64,000 nucleotides of DNA, from the NCBI RefSeq assembly GCF_029633865.1, contig NC_079211.1:144108067-144172066 (forward strand). The letters run 5' to 3'. The notes beneath the pieces are model-generated. The model was given only the letters and a program-made list of their open reading frames with translations. It made no database searches and was not told the origin of the DNA. The translations under genes and the position numbers were made by a program. This document shows positions 23,540-35,227 of this stretch, piece after piece. Every line of letters starts with the position of its first letter. The stretch's first letter is position 1. This DNA is from Lampris incognitus (taxonomy: Eukaryota; Chordata; Actinopteri; Lampriformes; Lampridae).

Positions 23540-23740
23540 CTGAAGCTGCCATTATTAGCTTTGCTCTCCAGAGCATGAGGCTCATCTCTCCCCCGAGAGG
23601 GCGGCTGAGAAATGAAGCGCGTTGGCTAGGCGAGGCAGCGGAGGGCCAATAGCCCGACATGGAACAGTAATTACTCCATTGATATTCCTCACACAATAAT
23701 ACTGTCATCTCTCATTTGCATAATCTCTCTCCCTTCACCG
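23540..23740. promoter_or_regulatory. Candidate enhancer with homeodomain and octamer sites
   Basis: About 200 bp of complex sequence with TAATTA at 23668-23673 (homeodomain core, also a possible LMX1B target) and ATTTGCAT at 23714-23721 (perfect octamer on the minus strand), plus GCCAAT at 23645-23650. Dense AT-core motifs in a non-repetitive block resemble developmental enhancers; conservation is untested. Confidence 0.38.
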
Positions 23741-23965
23741 TGGCAGATGAATGCATATGATCTTGTCAGAGGGCTGCAGGAGTTTAGATGGCGTATCAAT
23801 GTTTGCTTTTTCTTTTTTTTTTTTCCTGCTCTTTCGAAGCGCCAGTTGCTGTAAAATGTTCTCGCTAAGATGTGTAATTATTATGTTTGCCGAGGCAAAG
23901 AAAAACAGTTTCCCCCATTTTGAACATTTCCAACCCTCTGACTCGAGTGCCTTTGTAGTATAAGA

Positions 23966-23969
<4 letters not shown>

Positions 23970-24017
<48 letters not shown>
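23970..24017. repeat. (AT)n microsatellite
   Basis: About 46 bp of alternating TA, preceded by an A-run. Confidence 0.95.
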
Positions 24018-24019
<2 letters not shown>

Positions 24020-24419
24020 GAAGACGAGGAGTTGTGATGGCCCCAGTCGGTGATGGTGTGCGTGAGTCTGCCTGAGAGAATGAGAACGGCCGGGGATGGG
24101 AGGGTGGTGGGCGGTGGGTGGTATGGGGGGGGGGGTGTCAGTGGATGTCATAGGGCCCTGCCTCAGCCCTTGGTTAATGGCCATTGGTCATAGGCTGGCT
24201 CCCCTTTATTTCTTTTGCTCTCCTGCTCCATCCTCCCAGGTCTCCCGCTGGAGCAGCGCCCTCAGGCACCGCATCATTTATTGCTGTCAGGAGTCGCGGG
24301 GGGGGGCAGGGGGGGCAGGGGAGGAGGATGGGGGGGAGGGGGCAGGGAAGATGTGCTGCAGAGAGAGAGAGAGAGAGACGCCAGTGGAGGTGATGAGGAG
24401 AGGCAGGCGTGCTAGACTG

Positions 24420-24850
24420 TCAAATCTCAGTCGTTGAATATTTAATGGAGCCTCGAGTGTTTATTTAGTTAGCCTGTCGATTTTTAGCGCTCTGTCAATA
24501 GCGGCTCCAGTGTAGCCTGCTGATGATCTTTAGTGTCTCTTCCCCCAGGAGAGGCCAGGCGCTAAACGCAATTATGGATTTTCCTCCACCGCAATGTGTT
24601 TGATATTTTTACTGATCTAATTTGCAATCTGGTAGTTTATTGTTTGGCATTTTAGTGGCGCTCAAGTGGCGAGGCAAATTTGATTTCCCCTCATAATTCT
24701 TTATAACTTCATTAATGCTGTTAGCACATTGGCACAGATCTTAAATAAAGCAAGAGAAGCATCCCATGGATGAATGCATTCCTCGTTTTATTGTCTCTGT
24801 GCCCGATGCCTTTTACCGATTCTGTTTCTAATTAAAAATCATCCTAGTGG
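24420..24850. promoter_or_regulatory. Candidate conserved non-coding block
   Basis: About 430 bp with no simple repeats and a high density of AT cores: GAATATTTAATGG, GCAATTATGG, CTAATTTGCAATC, CATAATTC and CATTAATGC. It is flanked on the left by low-complexity G- and GA-rich DNA. This is one of the most enhancer-like stretches of intron 2 by texture. No alignment was available. Confidence 0.4.
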
Positions 24851-25757
24851 CGTGGTGCTGTCTTGGTGAAATATGAAATCATAACAGGATGTGACTGGCT
24901 CCCTTCAAAGACGCCCGTATAGCCAGCTGAATGTACACAGAGATTGGCCGGGCATAGAACGGAGGGGAATCCAAACAACTTCTTTTGCTCCGGTGCCGTT
25001 CCGACATTTTCGGTGACAAACGACGGCATCGGCAACGGTGCCGCAAACGTTGGGGAGTCAGAACGATGTGGATGATGGTGCCGGAGAGACGGTGTGGTCC
25101 CGCGCCTCGCAGAGCCCCAGGATCGCTGGCTGTATGACGGATGTGTTAGTTAGAGGGGCAGCATTAGCCGTAATGCTGTTAGCATGTAGCCGTGTGAGTG
25201 ATGTGCTAGTTAGGTGCCCAGCAGTCGAGCTAATGGTGTTAGCGTGTTGAGCCTTCAGAGGGATGCGATCGGTTAGGCTGTGATGAATGAGCGCCACGCC
25301 GCAGAGGCCTGCGAGCCTCCTCATTCGCCAAGCTGTCAGCTTCTTTAAGTAGATGTGCACAATTAGTGCTGAAATCAGAGCCCGCTTAATCTGATGGTAC
25401 GCTCGGCTTACAAAAGGGAAAATGGCCCGTCTCTCCGGTGGTGAGAGAGTGATGGTTGCCATAAACAGAGCAGTCAAAGCAGTGTAAGAGAGACGGCACC
25501 GATATCCATCTATCCACTTTGTTTTGTATTCCTGCAGATAGTATAAGCGGTACCTGAACCTTTCACAATATCAGATGAGAAAGTGGTGACTGGACAACTT
25601 TGATTCAACCCCCCCCCCCCCCCCTACTCCTTCCACCTTCCGGCCGCGGAAGCAGGGCAGGCTAAGCTAACTGCTAGCCCATGCAGACCGGCAGTTCTGA
25701 CAGTCATCCCGGCGTTCGATCTCTTGGACTGTGAAAAAAAAAAATTTTTTTTGTGGA
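24851..25757. other. Intron 2: plain sequence with degraded duplication
   Basis: At about 25136-25255 two degraded units of about 57-60 bp follow one another (GATGTGTTAGTTAG and GATGTGCTAGTTAG, each followed by GCTAAT/TAATG and GTTAGC motifs). A C-run lies at 25609-25624. No gene. Confidence 0.5.
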
Positions 25758-25950
25758 TACCCTCCCACAGTAAGTCAGGTGAATCGGCCATACTAAAATG
25801 TCCCTAGGTATGAATGTGTGTGTGTGTGTGTCGGTCCTGTGTGATGGCCTGGCAGCCTGTCCAGGGTGTCTTCCCGCCTGCCACAGGGATAGGCTCCAGC
25901 ATCCCCGCCACCCCGAGAGCAGGATAAGCGGTTCGGATAATGGATGTTGG
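25758..25950 (+). mobile_element. Dispersed fish repeat (retroelement tail)
   Basis: Starts near GGATACCCTCCCACAGTAAG, has a TG run, then GATGGCCTGGCAGCCTGTCC, a GATAGGCTCCAGC block, and ends GGATAAGCGG...GGATAATGGATG. The same consensus recurs at 55765-55872 and, inverted, at 60985-61085. I know this as a very common teleost interspersed tail, but cannot name the family with certainty. Confidence 0.75.
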
Positions 25951-27379
25951 ACATGTGTGTTTTTGTAGTTTGGGTGTGTGTGTTCTTGTAGTCGGGATAT
26001 GTGTTTGCGTCTTTGTGTTGCACTGCTGGGGGGGGGGCGATATATAATTTGTTTCAAGTGTGTGAAATGAAGTGACAAATAAACGTTCCCGATACCTGAT
26101 ACCTTCCCTCCCGCCACCACCCGTTTGGCCATGTTGTCTTCGACAAGAACCAGAAAAAGAAGAAGACGGCTTTAATATTCCTTAAAGTTATTGTGCGATC
26201 TGTTGTCCCTGTGGCTTTCCACCATACGTGTAGAATGACAGGCAAGCAATGTCATGTGTGACAGACAGAGGAGGGTAATACACATTCCACTTTAGGGGTA
26301 ATGAACAGGGCACGTTCTCGCTCCCTCTGCGTTTCTATCTTCCTTTCTCTCGAAAATACTCTTGCACATGCACACACACACACACTGACTCACACACTGA
26401 CTCACACACTCAAAGACGTATCAGTGCTTGACTTTGTTTCCAAAACGAACAAGGGGAACATCAAAGGCGGCCTAAGCCCTCCTCTAAGACCTGAACTGGA
26501 TCAACATAACCTGTTCTCACCTGGCTGACGCGGCGGCTGTCATTACGGAGATGATTACAGGCTAGGCCGAGCTGTTAAGTGAGAGGAGCGTTTAGCTGCA
26601 GCGAGCAGACAAACCGCAAATCAGACTATTGTGCCGTTTTAGTCCCATTGTGTTTATCAATCACGTCTTGTCCCGATGTGCACATCAGGATAGATTTATG
26701 GCGTTTGTATCCATCATCTCGCTCTCGCTCTCTTCATTCGGGTCTCCATATCTCTCATTGATTTTTTTTAAATTTTTTTACTTTATCTCTCTTTTGTCCC
26801 GTTTGATCTGTTCTAGTCTTTCGTCACACAGACTGGAAAAATAAGGTGTTTTTCCCGAGGTAACTGGGACTCGTTCTAGGGAATTGTGCAACGCCTTCCG
26901 GGGTGATTTATATATCCGGGCACACTGGAACGAGAGGGTTAAACTTTCGCAGTATAGGACGAGCGCGAGCTTTAGATAACAAACAGAAATGCAGCACAAT
27001 TATCTTTGAGAATTCTTTGATTTATTTACAGATAGTGTGGAAGTACTCCAACCAAACCCTGGGAAAGACACGCCAAAGGCCATCTTTATACATTCAACTC
27101 CCCGCCATAACTCTGTCTCTATTACCCCTCAACTGCTGAAACAACCCTATTGTTGGCCGCTCACTTCTCGGCTGATTCATACGGCAACAATCCACCACCC
27201 TGTTACCGTCCTGTTACCCAGCTGTTACCCAGCTGTTTGTCAGAATTTCACGTTTATGTAAAACAACGAAACGGGTTGTTTTTTTGTTGACAATGATCCC
27301 CTACCATCCCCACCGACGGAGGCCCAGCCTGAGAAGCCCGACTGTCATTTTGTTTAGATCTTCACCAAAATAGAAAGTT
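25951..27379. other. Intron 2: plain sequence
   Basis: CA/CTCA repeats at about 26366-26410 and a T-rich run (26761-26790). The block 26525-26710 (TGTCATTACGGAGATGATTAC and following) is complex and might be regulatory. No gene seen. Confidence 0.5.
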
Positions 27380-27785
27380 CTCTCTCCCCCTCTTGCTCCC
27401 TTTAGCTCTCTCTCCCCCCTCTATCTCTCTCTCTAGCTCTCTTTCTCTCTCCCCCTCTTGCTCCCTTTAGCTCTCTCTCCCCCCTCTATCTCTCTCTCTA
27501 GCTCTCTCCCCCCTCTATCGCTCTCTCTTGCTCTCTCTCTCGCTTCCTCTCTCTAGCTCTCTCTCTCTCCAGTTCTCTCTCTCACTCGCTCTCTCTAGCG
27601 CTCCCCCTATCTCCCTCTATCGCTCTAGCTCTGTCTTGCTCTCCCTCTCTAGCTCTCTCTTGCTGTCTCTCGCTCGCTTTCTCTCTCCCTCCCTCTCTAT
27701 CTCCCTCTTTCTCTCTAGCACTCTCTCTCGCTCTCGCTCATTCTCTCTCACCCTCTCTCATTGTCTCTCTCTCTGTGTCTCTGCA
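27380..27785. repeat. CT-rich low-complexity tract
   Basis: About 400 bp of CTCTCT with scattered TAGCT, CGCT and CCCC. A segment of about 75 bp (CTCCCTTTAGCTCTCTCTCC and neighbours) recurs from about 27390 to 27460, showing internal duplication. The Ser/Leu-rich open frame here is an artefact. Confidence 0.95.
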
Positions 27786-27839
27786 TCTGTTAACAGATAT
27801 ATCTCTTATTTACCAACACTGCATGTATAGAGGTGGGAA

Positions 27840-28260
27840 TATATAGACGTAACGTTCAAAGCTGTTAGCAGATGCAAAGCGAGGGGGAGAGAAGTTAAGG
27901 AGGATTTCTCTCGGAGAGAGAAATGTCATCTCTGTGTAATAGTTTATGATTCATCGCTGCACCTTTGACTAAATAATGAGGAATGGCAATTAGAGCAGGC
28001 CACGGGAGTAGAAATCAAAGGGCTAAGATTCCCCTTGGCAGAGGCAGCCCTGTCTGAGTGTGCTCCTAGCAAACTGGATCCAGATGTCTGGGTCCGTGTT
28101 GCCATACAGCCAGGCTGCTGCCACAGCCACACAACAGGGTCTTTCTGCCAGCCAGCCAGCCAATCTCTCAACCTCCATGCTGCAAACATGACAGGAGACT
28201 CTCCCGGAGAGAGCCTACAACGGGGGCCCCGGTCCAAATAAAAGAATTCCAGCTTGCGAA
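27840..28260. promoter_or_regulatory. Candidate regulatory block
   Basis: Complex sequence following the CT tract, with GTTTATGATTCATCG, CTTTGACTAAATAATGAGG and GGCAATTAGAGC segments (AT cores at about 27950-27995). The call is based on texture only. Confidence 0.27.
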
Positions 28261-28679
28261 CCTCAGAGAGCCAAGGGCTGCAAAGTATCATTTCTTTGCA
28301 TGCTGTGATTTATCTAACCCTTGGTTTGTGTCTCTATCCCCTCTTTGTCTTCCCTCTTCGCCTAGTCTCTCTCGCTCTCTCGTCCCTTACTCTGCATGTG
28401 AGGAGATTAGTGGAAAGACTGGCTGGTGAAGGTAAAATTATTGTCCTAGAAGGCTTTTGAGTAGGGATGATAAAATGCCGGATTATGGCGTAATTCAACA
28501 CATGCACAAAACGTGATGAAATAGTTTGAGAGTCGGTACAGATGAAATTTAAAAAAAAGTCAATCTGCTTAGAAATATGTTGACTATCAAAAACATTAGA
28601 ACTAAATCTATCTATTATTTTTGCTAAATTTTCTTCTCTTGGTTTTTGTTCATGTTTAAATCATCGTTTGTTAATTGTA

Positions 28680-28886
28680 TGGTTGTCTGTCTATCTCTCT
28701 ATCTACCTACCTACCTGTCTATCTCTCTGTCTGTCTATCTATCTAACTATTTTATTTATCTATATATCTATCTATTTTATTTATCTATATATCTATCTAT
28801 CTGTCTATCTATCTATTTTATTTATCTATCTACCTACCTACCTGTCTATCTAATCGAACTGTCTGTCTATCTATCTATCTATCTAA
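28680..28886. repeat. CTAT/CTGT tetranucleotide microsatellite
   Basis: Imperfect CTAT, CTGT and CTAC repeats with repeated TATTTTATTTATC interruptions near 28749, 28772 and 28813. Confidence 0.95.
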
Positions 28887-29040
28887 TGGTTGTGTGTGAG
28901 CTATTCTTTCAAAGAAATACAGTGTTTGTGTGTCAGCCTATAGATCCGGGGTGTGGGATGTGCCTGTTGGTGCTATGGGGGGGGGGGTGTGCATCAGCGC
29001 CACAGTGGAATCAATGGGCCGATGTGTCGGAGGAAAGGCC

Positions 29041-29290
29041 AGCAGAGCGCCATTGATATGTTTAACAAATTAGCCTTGATGACAGCAGGTGTGATTGTGA
29101 GCGCGGCTCTAAGGTCAGCTCGTCATATGGCAGCTAACAGACACGATATTGCGGCGCGTCCTGATCTCTCCATTCCCACACAATGGCATTAGGGGCACCC
29201 CAGGGAAATAAAGAGTCCCACTCCCCCTATCCCCAGTGCTCCTCAAATTAACTCCCCAGAAGGTTAAGCTCCCTGATTCATAATTATTCA
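29041..29290. promoter_or_regulatory. Candidate regulatory block
   Basis: Non-repetitive stretch with AACAAATTAGCC, CATATGGCAGC (E-box CATATG), CACACAATGGCATTAGG and CTGATTCATAATTATTCAAG. Motif density and absence of repeats suggest regulatory DNA; not tested. Confidence 0.3.
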
Positions 29291-30420
29291 AGTCCCCCCT
29301 CTTCACGTCCACTCCTCAGCCCCTTCTCCCTCTCTCTCGCTCCCTGCCCCTTCTCCCTCTCTCTCTCCCTGCCACTTCTCCTGAGTGGCACTTGGCTTCT
29401 TTTTTTTTTTTGGTGAGAAAACCCAGGAATTAGATTAGCTAAGCCTGACCTGTGAACATACAGCCAGATGACGGGAGTGAGATTGGACTTGATCTCTGCC
29501 TGTCTAGCTGTCTCTCTATTCAATCTAGCTGTCTGTCTCTCATATTGTGTGTTATTGCCTGTGAGTGTCCCTATGGATAAGACATTTTCTGGCTCACCTA
29601 TTCAGCAATTGCAGATATGGCTCTCGGAGGGTCGCCCGGTGTCACGAGTGCTTCTCACTTGCATGGGCGTCATTTGAATGGCTCAAGATTTTTATTGGCC
29701 CTCGGTTCTTCAGTTGCTGCTGAGCAGCGGCACCATCGGTGCTCGGGTCCGTTTGCTCATTAAAACACCGTTAACGTCAAGCGATGCGGTGTAGGGATGT
29801 AAAGGCAGTCTTCACAGGTAATGACGGGGCAGTCTGTGCGTGCATGTATTTCAGTTGCAAGTCCTTCCTCTTTGACATGGATGGAAAGTAGTTTCTCTGC
29901 ACTAACCCGATCTTCCCCCCCCCCCCTATATCTGTGATCTTTAGAGGAATGTTGGTGGTCAAAAGCAATGCACTCCACTGCATTCAAACTCAGCTGAATT
30001 TCAAATACCATGCACGGTGGTTATTCATGGTTTCTAAGGATTCTGGCTCTTTCGGTCCTCACTAAAATTCTATACGACACCGGAGCAGAAAACACCCGTT
30101 GCTGCTGTTGCGAGAGACTATCCAAGGGAGGGGGACATATTTTGCTTTGTTGAAGAGTTGTTTGTGTTCTGTGTGGCTCAGAATGACCCGTTTTAAATAA
30201 AAAGTACCCGCCTTTAATATTGCCAGTAGTATTAATGATTGGGATGAAGACAGTTTTGTATTGGGAACTTTTAAATACAGTTTACAGTGGTATTGCTGTA
30301 AAGTCTCGAGACGGGCTGGGTCAGCGTGGGTGGCGAACAGTACGTCCGTTGTCGATTAGTGAGGAAAGCAAACATTATCGGCGTCTATTCACAAACGCGG
30401 TAATAGAACTTTCCCCATGA
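29291..30420. other. Intron 2: plain sequence
   Basis: CT-rich at 29320-29375, T-run at 29400-29411, C-run at 29916-29926. No gene or decisive motif. Confidence 0.5.
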
Positions 30421-30845
30421 TGGGGCGTCTGGGTGGCGTGGCGGTCTATTCCGTTGCCTGCCAACAAGAGGGTCGGCGGTTCGAATCCCCATGTTGCCTC
30501 CGGCTTGGTTGGGCGTCCCTACACGGGGTGGGATGCCGGATGTGGGTACGTGTCCTGGTCGCTGCACTAGTGCCTCCTCTGGTCGGATGGGGCATCTGTT
30601 CAGGGGGGAGGGGGAACTGGGGGGGGAATAGCGGGATCCTCCCACGCACTACATCCCCCTGGTGAAACTCCTCACTGTCAGGTGAAAAGAAGCGGCTGGC
30701 GACTCCACATGTATCGGAGGAGGCGTGTGGTAGTCTGCAGCCCTCCCCGGATCGGCAGAGGGGGTGGAGCAGAGACCGGGGTGGCTGGGAAGAGTGGGGT
30801 AATTGGCCTGATACAACTGAGGAGAAAAAACTGGGGGGGGGGGGG
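30421..30845 (+). mobile_element. tRNA-derived SINE, copy 1
   Basis: The tRNA-like head has a box A-like TGGCGTGGCGG (30434-30444) and a perfect box B GGTTCGAATCC (30478-30488). Then come a body with CCTCCTCTGGTCGG and GGTGAAACTCCTCACTGTC and a conserved 3' part (GAAGCGGCTGGCGACTCCAC through GGGGTAATTGGCC). It ends in a G-run rather than poly-A. Imperfect flanking repeats TTCCCCATGAT (30411-30421) and TTCACAATGAT (30846-30856) may be an aged target-site duplication. Copies 2 and 3 lie in introns 6 and 7. Confidence 0.9.
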
Positions 30846-30949
30846 TTCACAATGATAAACTGATTAACCCTCAAAATAAATACAGCAAAATCTCCACTCT
30901 CAAGTCACGGCGTACTGGGGGCAAAGTCAGCGGGGCAAAACCAAGCGTT

Positions 30950-31910
30950 AATGGTTGTCACGGTTCTTAATCAGCGTGGATGTACTATGGATGCTTCACT
31001 TCTGCTGTTGAGGAGCCACGTGCCTCCGAAGTCAATTGGCTTCCTCAGCGGGCCGGGGTAATGTAATGAGGGACCCGCTCTGACTCGGGGCCGGCCTCCT
31101 TTTCCTCAATCACATAATTAATCTCCGGATTCTACCACTCGCCACGCCATGACAGATACGTTTGCGTTCGGTGCATAATTGTGAGGCGGTCCATGCTCCT
31201 GCATGCCGCCGTCTTGGAAAAACGGTTATAAAGCCCATTCCTTCACAGCCTACCGAGGGTTACCTACAAGACAACACTCCCTTTGGGCCTTATTACGAGA
31301 CAAAGAGAAACACACGCCTCTCAACCAGGTACCCTAATAATAATGCCGGCAATTTAGATAATGACTGGGAGTGAGATAAACTGAAGTGTGTATTACAGGT
31401 AATTGGATCTGCGGCTTGTTGGCTACCTAAGCATCCAAGGGTTGTGTATTGTGGAGCCGGTTCTTCAGTATACCAGAGGTATTACAAGACGGACCGTCAA
31501 TGATAAGTATGTCTTTCTAAGGCAGGCTGTAATAATGAGGGATTTGAGCTATTTTAGCGCCGAGTACCCACGGACATCATCGGAGCCCAAAGCAAATCAG
31601 GGATGGCTTCAGATGTCTAATTCTAAACGAAGACCCCACCACATATTATTTCCCCTCGCATCCCCCGGCCTTGCTAGCACGGCCAGTTAGTCGGAGGATG
31701 ACAAATGCAACACCTGGGGCTGTCAGGATGATTGAGTCGAGAGAGTTTCTCCTCCAAGGTGAAGCTTAGAAAAGTTGGAGCCGTAATGAGAGTTGTCAAG
31801 CCCGTGAGGTGCGGCTCGGAGAGCGGGCGGTGGGAGCCACCTTGGTGCCTTTGGGGGCCAGAAGGCTGGATCTCCTTGGCCTTTAAAGCGATTACCTCAG
31901 CAGTGTAAGG
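30950..31910. promoter_or_regulatory. Large candidate conserved non-coding block
   Basis: Almost 1 kb of unique, repeat-free sequence directly after SINE copy 1. AT cores include CACATAATTAATCTC (about 31110), CAGGTAATTGGATC (about 31397), CTGTAATAATGAGG (about 31527) and CCGTAATGAGAG (about 31782). It is the longest low-repeat stretch of intron 2 and the best place to look for a tissue enhancer. Inference only. Confidence 0.4.
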
Positions 31911-32269
31911 GGCAGGTCTACCCGGGGGGGGGGGGGATGGGCAAAACAGCCCGATACCAACGCAAGCGGAGGGCCTTCAGGTGCTTCGTTAATAATCTGA
32001 CGATGAATCACTACTTTAATCGTCTCGGACCTTTGTAGCCGCTGCTTAATCCCGACTCCCATTTCTCTCCAGCCTGCTCTTAATGGGCCGGCACGTTTAT
32101 TTGTACACAACGTACTTTCACGAGATCCATAATTACAGACCGGGCGAATGGGCGTCTTGTGCAAGGTGCCGGCTCTCTGCATAAACATCCCCCCCGTTTA
32201 AAAGTGTTAATCGGGGGTCTTTGTCTAGATATGCCCGTGCATTTCACAGGATTGTCTATTTTAGGATTA

Positions 32270-32620
32270 CACAGGGTCAAATTTCTCCCACTCTTAATTA
32301 GATGAGGGACATTGTAATTAAATCAAATTCATTATCCTGAGCTCTAGAAATCAGAGGGCTCTATTGGAAATAAGGTTAGGCTCTGCCTCATCCATCATGC
32401 CCTAACTAACCAATTTACAGGCCAGCCTTTTGCATGAGGCATTATTACCTTGTCATAAACAGTTACCTTTAAAATCCCCGAATCAGGGCGTGATAGGCCA
32501 AGCTTTTATCACATTAGTTTGTGCTACTGTGTCAGCCACTTTCAGCCCAAGATAAAGTAGGCCCCCAATAATGTTATTAGTGACGTCAGGCAGAGACGGT
32601 GCAAACGACTGCTATTCAAA
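32270..32620. promoter_or_regulatory. Candidate enhancer with paired TAATTA sites and CRE
   Basis: TTAATTA at 32294-32300 and TAATTA at 32315-32320 lie 21 bp apart, two DNA turns. A palindromic CRE, TGACGTCA, lies at 32581-32588. Between them are CTTTTGCATGAGGC, GCATTATTACC and CAAGATAAAGTAG. LMX1B is known to bind AT-rich TAATTA-type elements, so autoregulation is conceivable. The block is repeat-free; conservation untested. Confidence 0.42.
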
Positions 32621-32729
32621 GCCGGGCTGGTAATCTCACATAATTAAGGAATACTGTCTCCGCCCACATGGAACAGAGATGTAGGACCATTTCACTGCGG
32701 CGTGTTTGCCATTTTTAAAATATTTATTT

Positions 32730-32734
<5 letters not shown>

Positions 32735-32764
<30 letters not shown>
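32735..32764. repeat. (AT)n microsatellite
   Basis: A TA run of about 30 bp followed by a T-run. Confidence 0.93.
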
Positions 32765-32773
<9 letters not shown>

Positions 32774-34845
32774 TAAGATTCAAATATCAGTGGGCACCAC
32801 TGACACCACTAGCCGTGCACGTCTCATTCCTGCAGCTGCGTGTCACAACTCCCCGTGCGTCCATTGTCTGGGAAAACCGCAGCGGAAAGAACGCTTCCAC
32901 CGCGGTTATGCCGCGCTCAGTTGATTTCTCAACTTCTGCAGAAATGACTCGGTCATCGTAGCGATTTTATGTTTTTTTTTTTCTTATCATATTCAGACCG
33001 AGATTATGAATTCTGACAAACACGTGTTGCTCCATTTCGACCGTTGTGCGTTCGTTACGGACTATTGTGCGTGTAGCGTTATAGACGGTGCGCTAGGGAT
33101 GTAAGAATGCTTCGGGAATAAAATTTATAACGGTCCACCATAGGGCCACACGCCTTTTAAATGGCCCTCAGTGGTGGACGCATATTCAGGAACACATGAG
33201 GCCTGTCCTGTGATCTGTGTTGGAAAGTGAGTTAGTGAGCTCCGTTCTAAAGCCGGTGATGGGAATGGGCAGAGAGCGGTGATTTGTTGGCAGTGTATAT
33301 TACAGCCCATGGTCAGGCAGGCAGGGATCAGAGAGGCGTGTGTGTGAGGGATAGGACAGGGGGGCTTATCACTCAGTGTTTACTCATAGTAAATTGAGTT
33401 GAAATAATAGTCTTTCTCTGAGGCTAGACAATGGAGGGGGCTGCAGGCTGAGGGCTCAGGCTGTGGCAGAGCTGGCCCGGGCCACTTCAAAATGAAAGGC
33501 TGAGCCCAGGGGCCATGAGGAGGAGGCACAGGGGGCCTTTATGAAGACGGTTGCACCAGTCGCGGAGCAGACACCCCTCTGACAGGCACCTGGGTAGGAC
33601 AACGGGAAGAGAGGTGTGGAGGGCTGGGGTGGGAGGTCGGCGGGGTACAATGTTGGGGCCCCGGGGCTCTGTCATTAGGTCGGTGGCGGAGAGGAAGATG
33701 ACTGCCCTGAGGACAGTGAATCGACAGGTCCCTTTGGGACGGGGGGGGACCGCAACCTCTCATTCCCCTGGGTCTGAACCAGGACTGGTGGGACGTGTCA
33801 GTGTGTTAGCCCCCCTTGACACGCTCTCATAACCTCTGGCTATGGCTAAGCTCCAGGAGCCCAACCTGCAGAGAGTTAGAGTGTGTGTGTGTGTGTGTTT
33901 CAGACACACACACACACACACACACACACAGATTGAGTGAGAAAGATGGATAGAAAGACAGGGAGCAAGAAAGCATATCCATATAGTGCACGGGCCCTCC
34001 CATTCCATTGTTTCTGCCTGTGTGTGCGTTTCAGCTGCACCTCAGCTCTGCCTCTTTTCCTTCATTTATCATTCTGCAACATAAAGTGCTGCCACAGCAT
34101 TATAGAAACAGCTGCTTTTTTCAGACAGGCAGAGAGAATGGGGCTGCTCGGCGGCACACAAAGAGGCTCCTGGACCCAAAGAGAGTGTAAAATTGGTCGG
34201 TGAATGCGAGCCCTTTTCTCTTGCCGAGACGGCTGACCGTGGGTGTCACTGCGGCAGGGGGACATTGTCATCGTATCTGGGCGAAAAGTAAAGATCCATA
34301 TCCGCCAAGTGGTTTGAACAATGACCGGCGGGCCGCCAAACGAGACTGTCCTTGTTTGCAGCTAAACACGCATGTCTACAGCTGCCGCCGCACCGCGCTC
34401 CCCTCGCGCGGAGCTCATATCGGCCCGTTTGACCAGGCCTCGCGTATCGATCCATCGGCCAAGGTGAGGAACGCTGTACTTCTCATCTCTATCAGTACTG
34501 CAATGTCACAGTGCCGATAGGCCGAGCTGTGAGGGGAGAAACAAAACCCGGTCGGTGCGCTCTGAGGGGGGTCACAATGCAACCGCTGGGGGGGGCAGAG
34601 ACCAGACCACAGGGTTGACGTGAGGTGAGTGCCGGAGGGTCTTGCAGATCCAGGGCTGGGCTGTGCGTTGTGGAGGAACCAGGCGTGCTGTGCCATGCTT
34701 TGCCATTCCATTCTGTGCCCCAAAGGCTCCACGTGGAGAAAAGGGAATTTTGTTGAACCTGTTCTCTTCCAGCTGGAGAGATGAGATTATACACTCCGCC
34801 AACCACATGACAGTGAAATGCTTGGCGTGTGGGAGTGTGTAAGAG
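32765..34845. other. Intron 2: plain sequence
   Basis: GT and CA microsatellites at 33880-33930. The remainder is unique-looking, partly GC-rich. No gene seen on either strand. Confidence 0.5.
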
Positions 34846-34888
34846 AGAGAGAATGAGAGAGAGTGAGTATGAGCGAGAGAAAGGGAGC

Positions 34889-34952
<64 letters not shown>
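34846..34952. repeat. (GA)n microsatellite
   Basis: Imperfect, then pure (34898-34950) GA repeat. Confidence 0.95.
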
Positions 34953-35193
34953 AAGTAAAGGGCATTAGACACCTCCTTTGCCAGACCTCCTGGGGCAAAA
35001 TGCATGCTTGAATTCTTAAAGACATGAACAAAATAGTTTCACGGTAACATTAGCCGCTAACATGGAGAGAGAATCTCTTTCAAGATTGGATGCACAGAAA
35101 CACAGGGACACAATACAAGTTTCAGCAGGCATCGGAGAGCCAGACAATTCATTTATTGTTCTTTGGGGGGGTTGTTAGCGACTCTGGCAAACC

Positions 35194-35227
<34 letters not shown>

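Noticed and set aside
27528..27830. Ser/Leu-rich open frame
   Set aside because: Translation of the CT-rich low-complexity tract.
30434..30488. tRNA gene suggested by A and B boxes
   Set aside because: It is the head of a SINE with a full non-tRNA body, and the cloverleaf is not intact. The same applies to the boxes at 50075, 52752 and 61139-61176.
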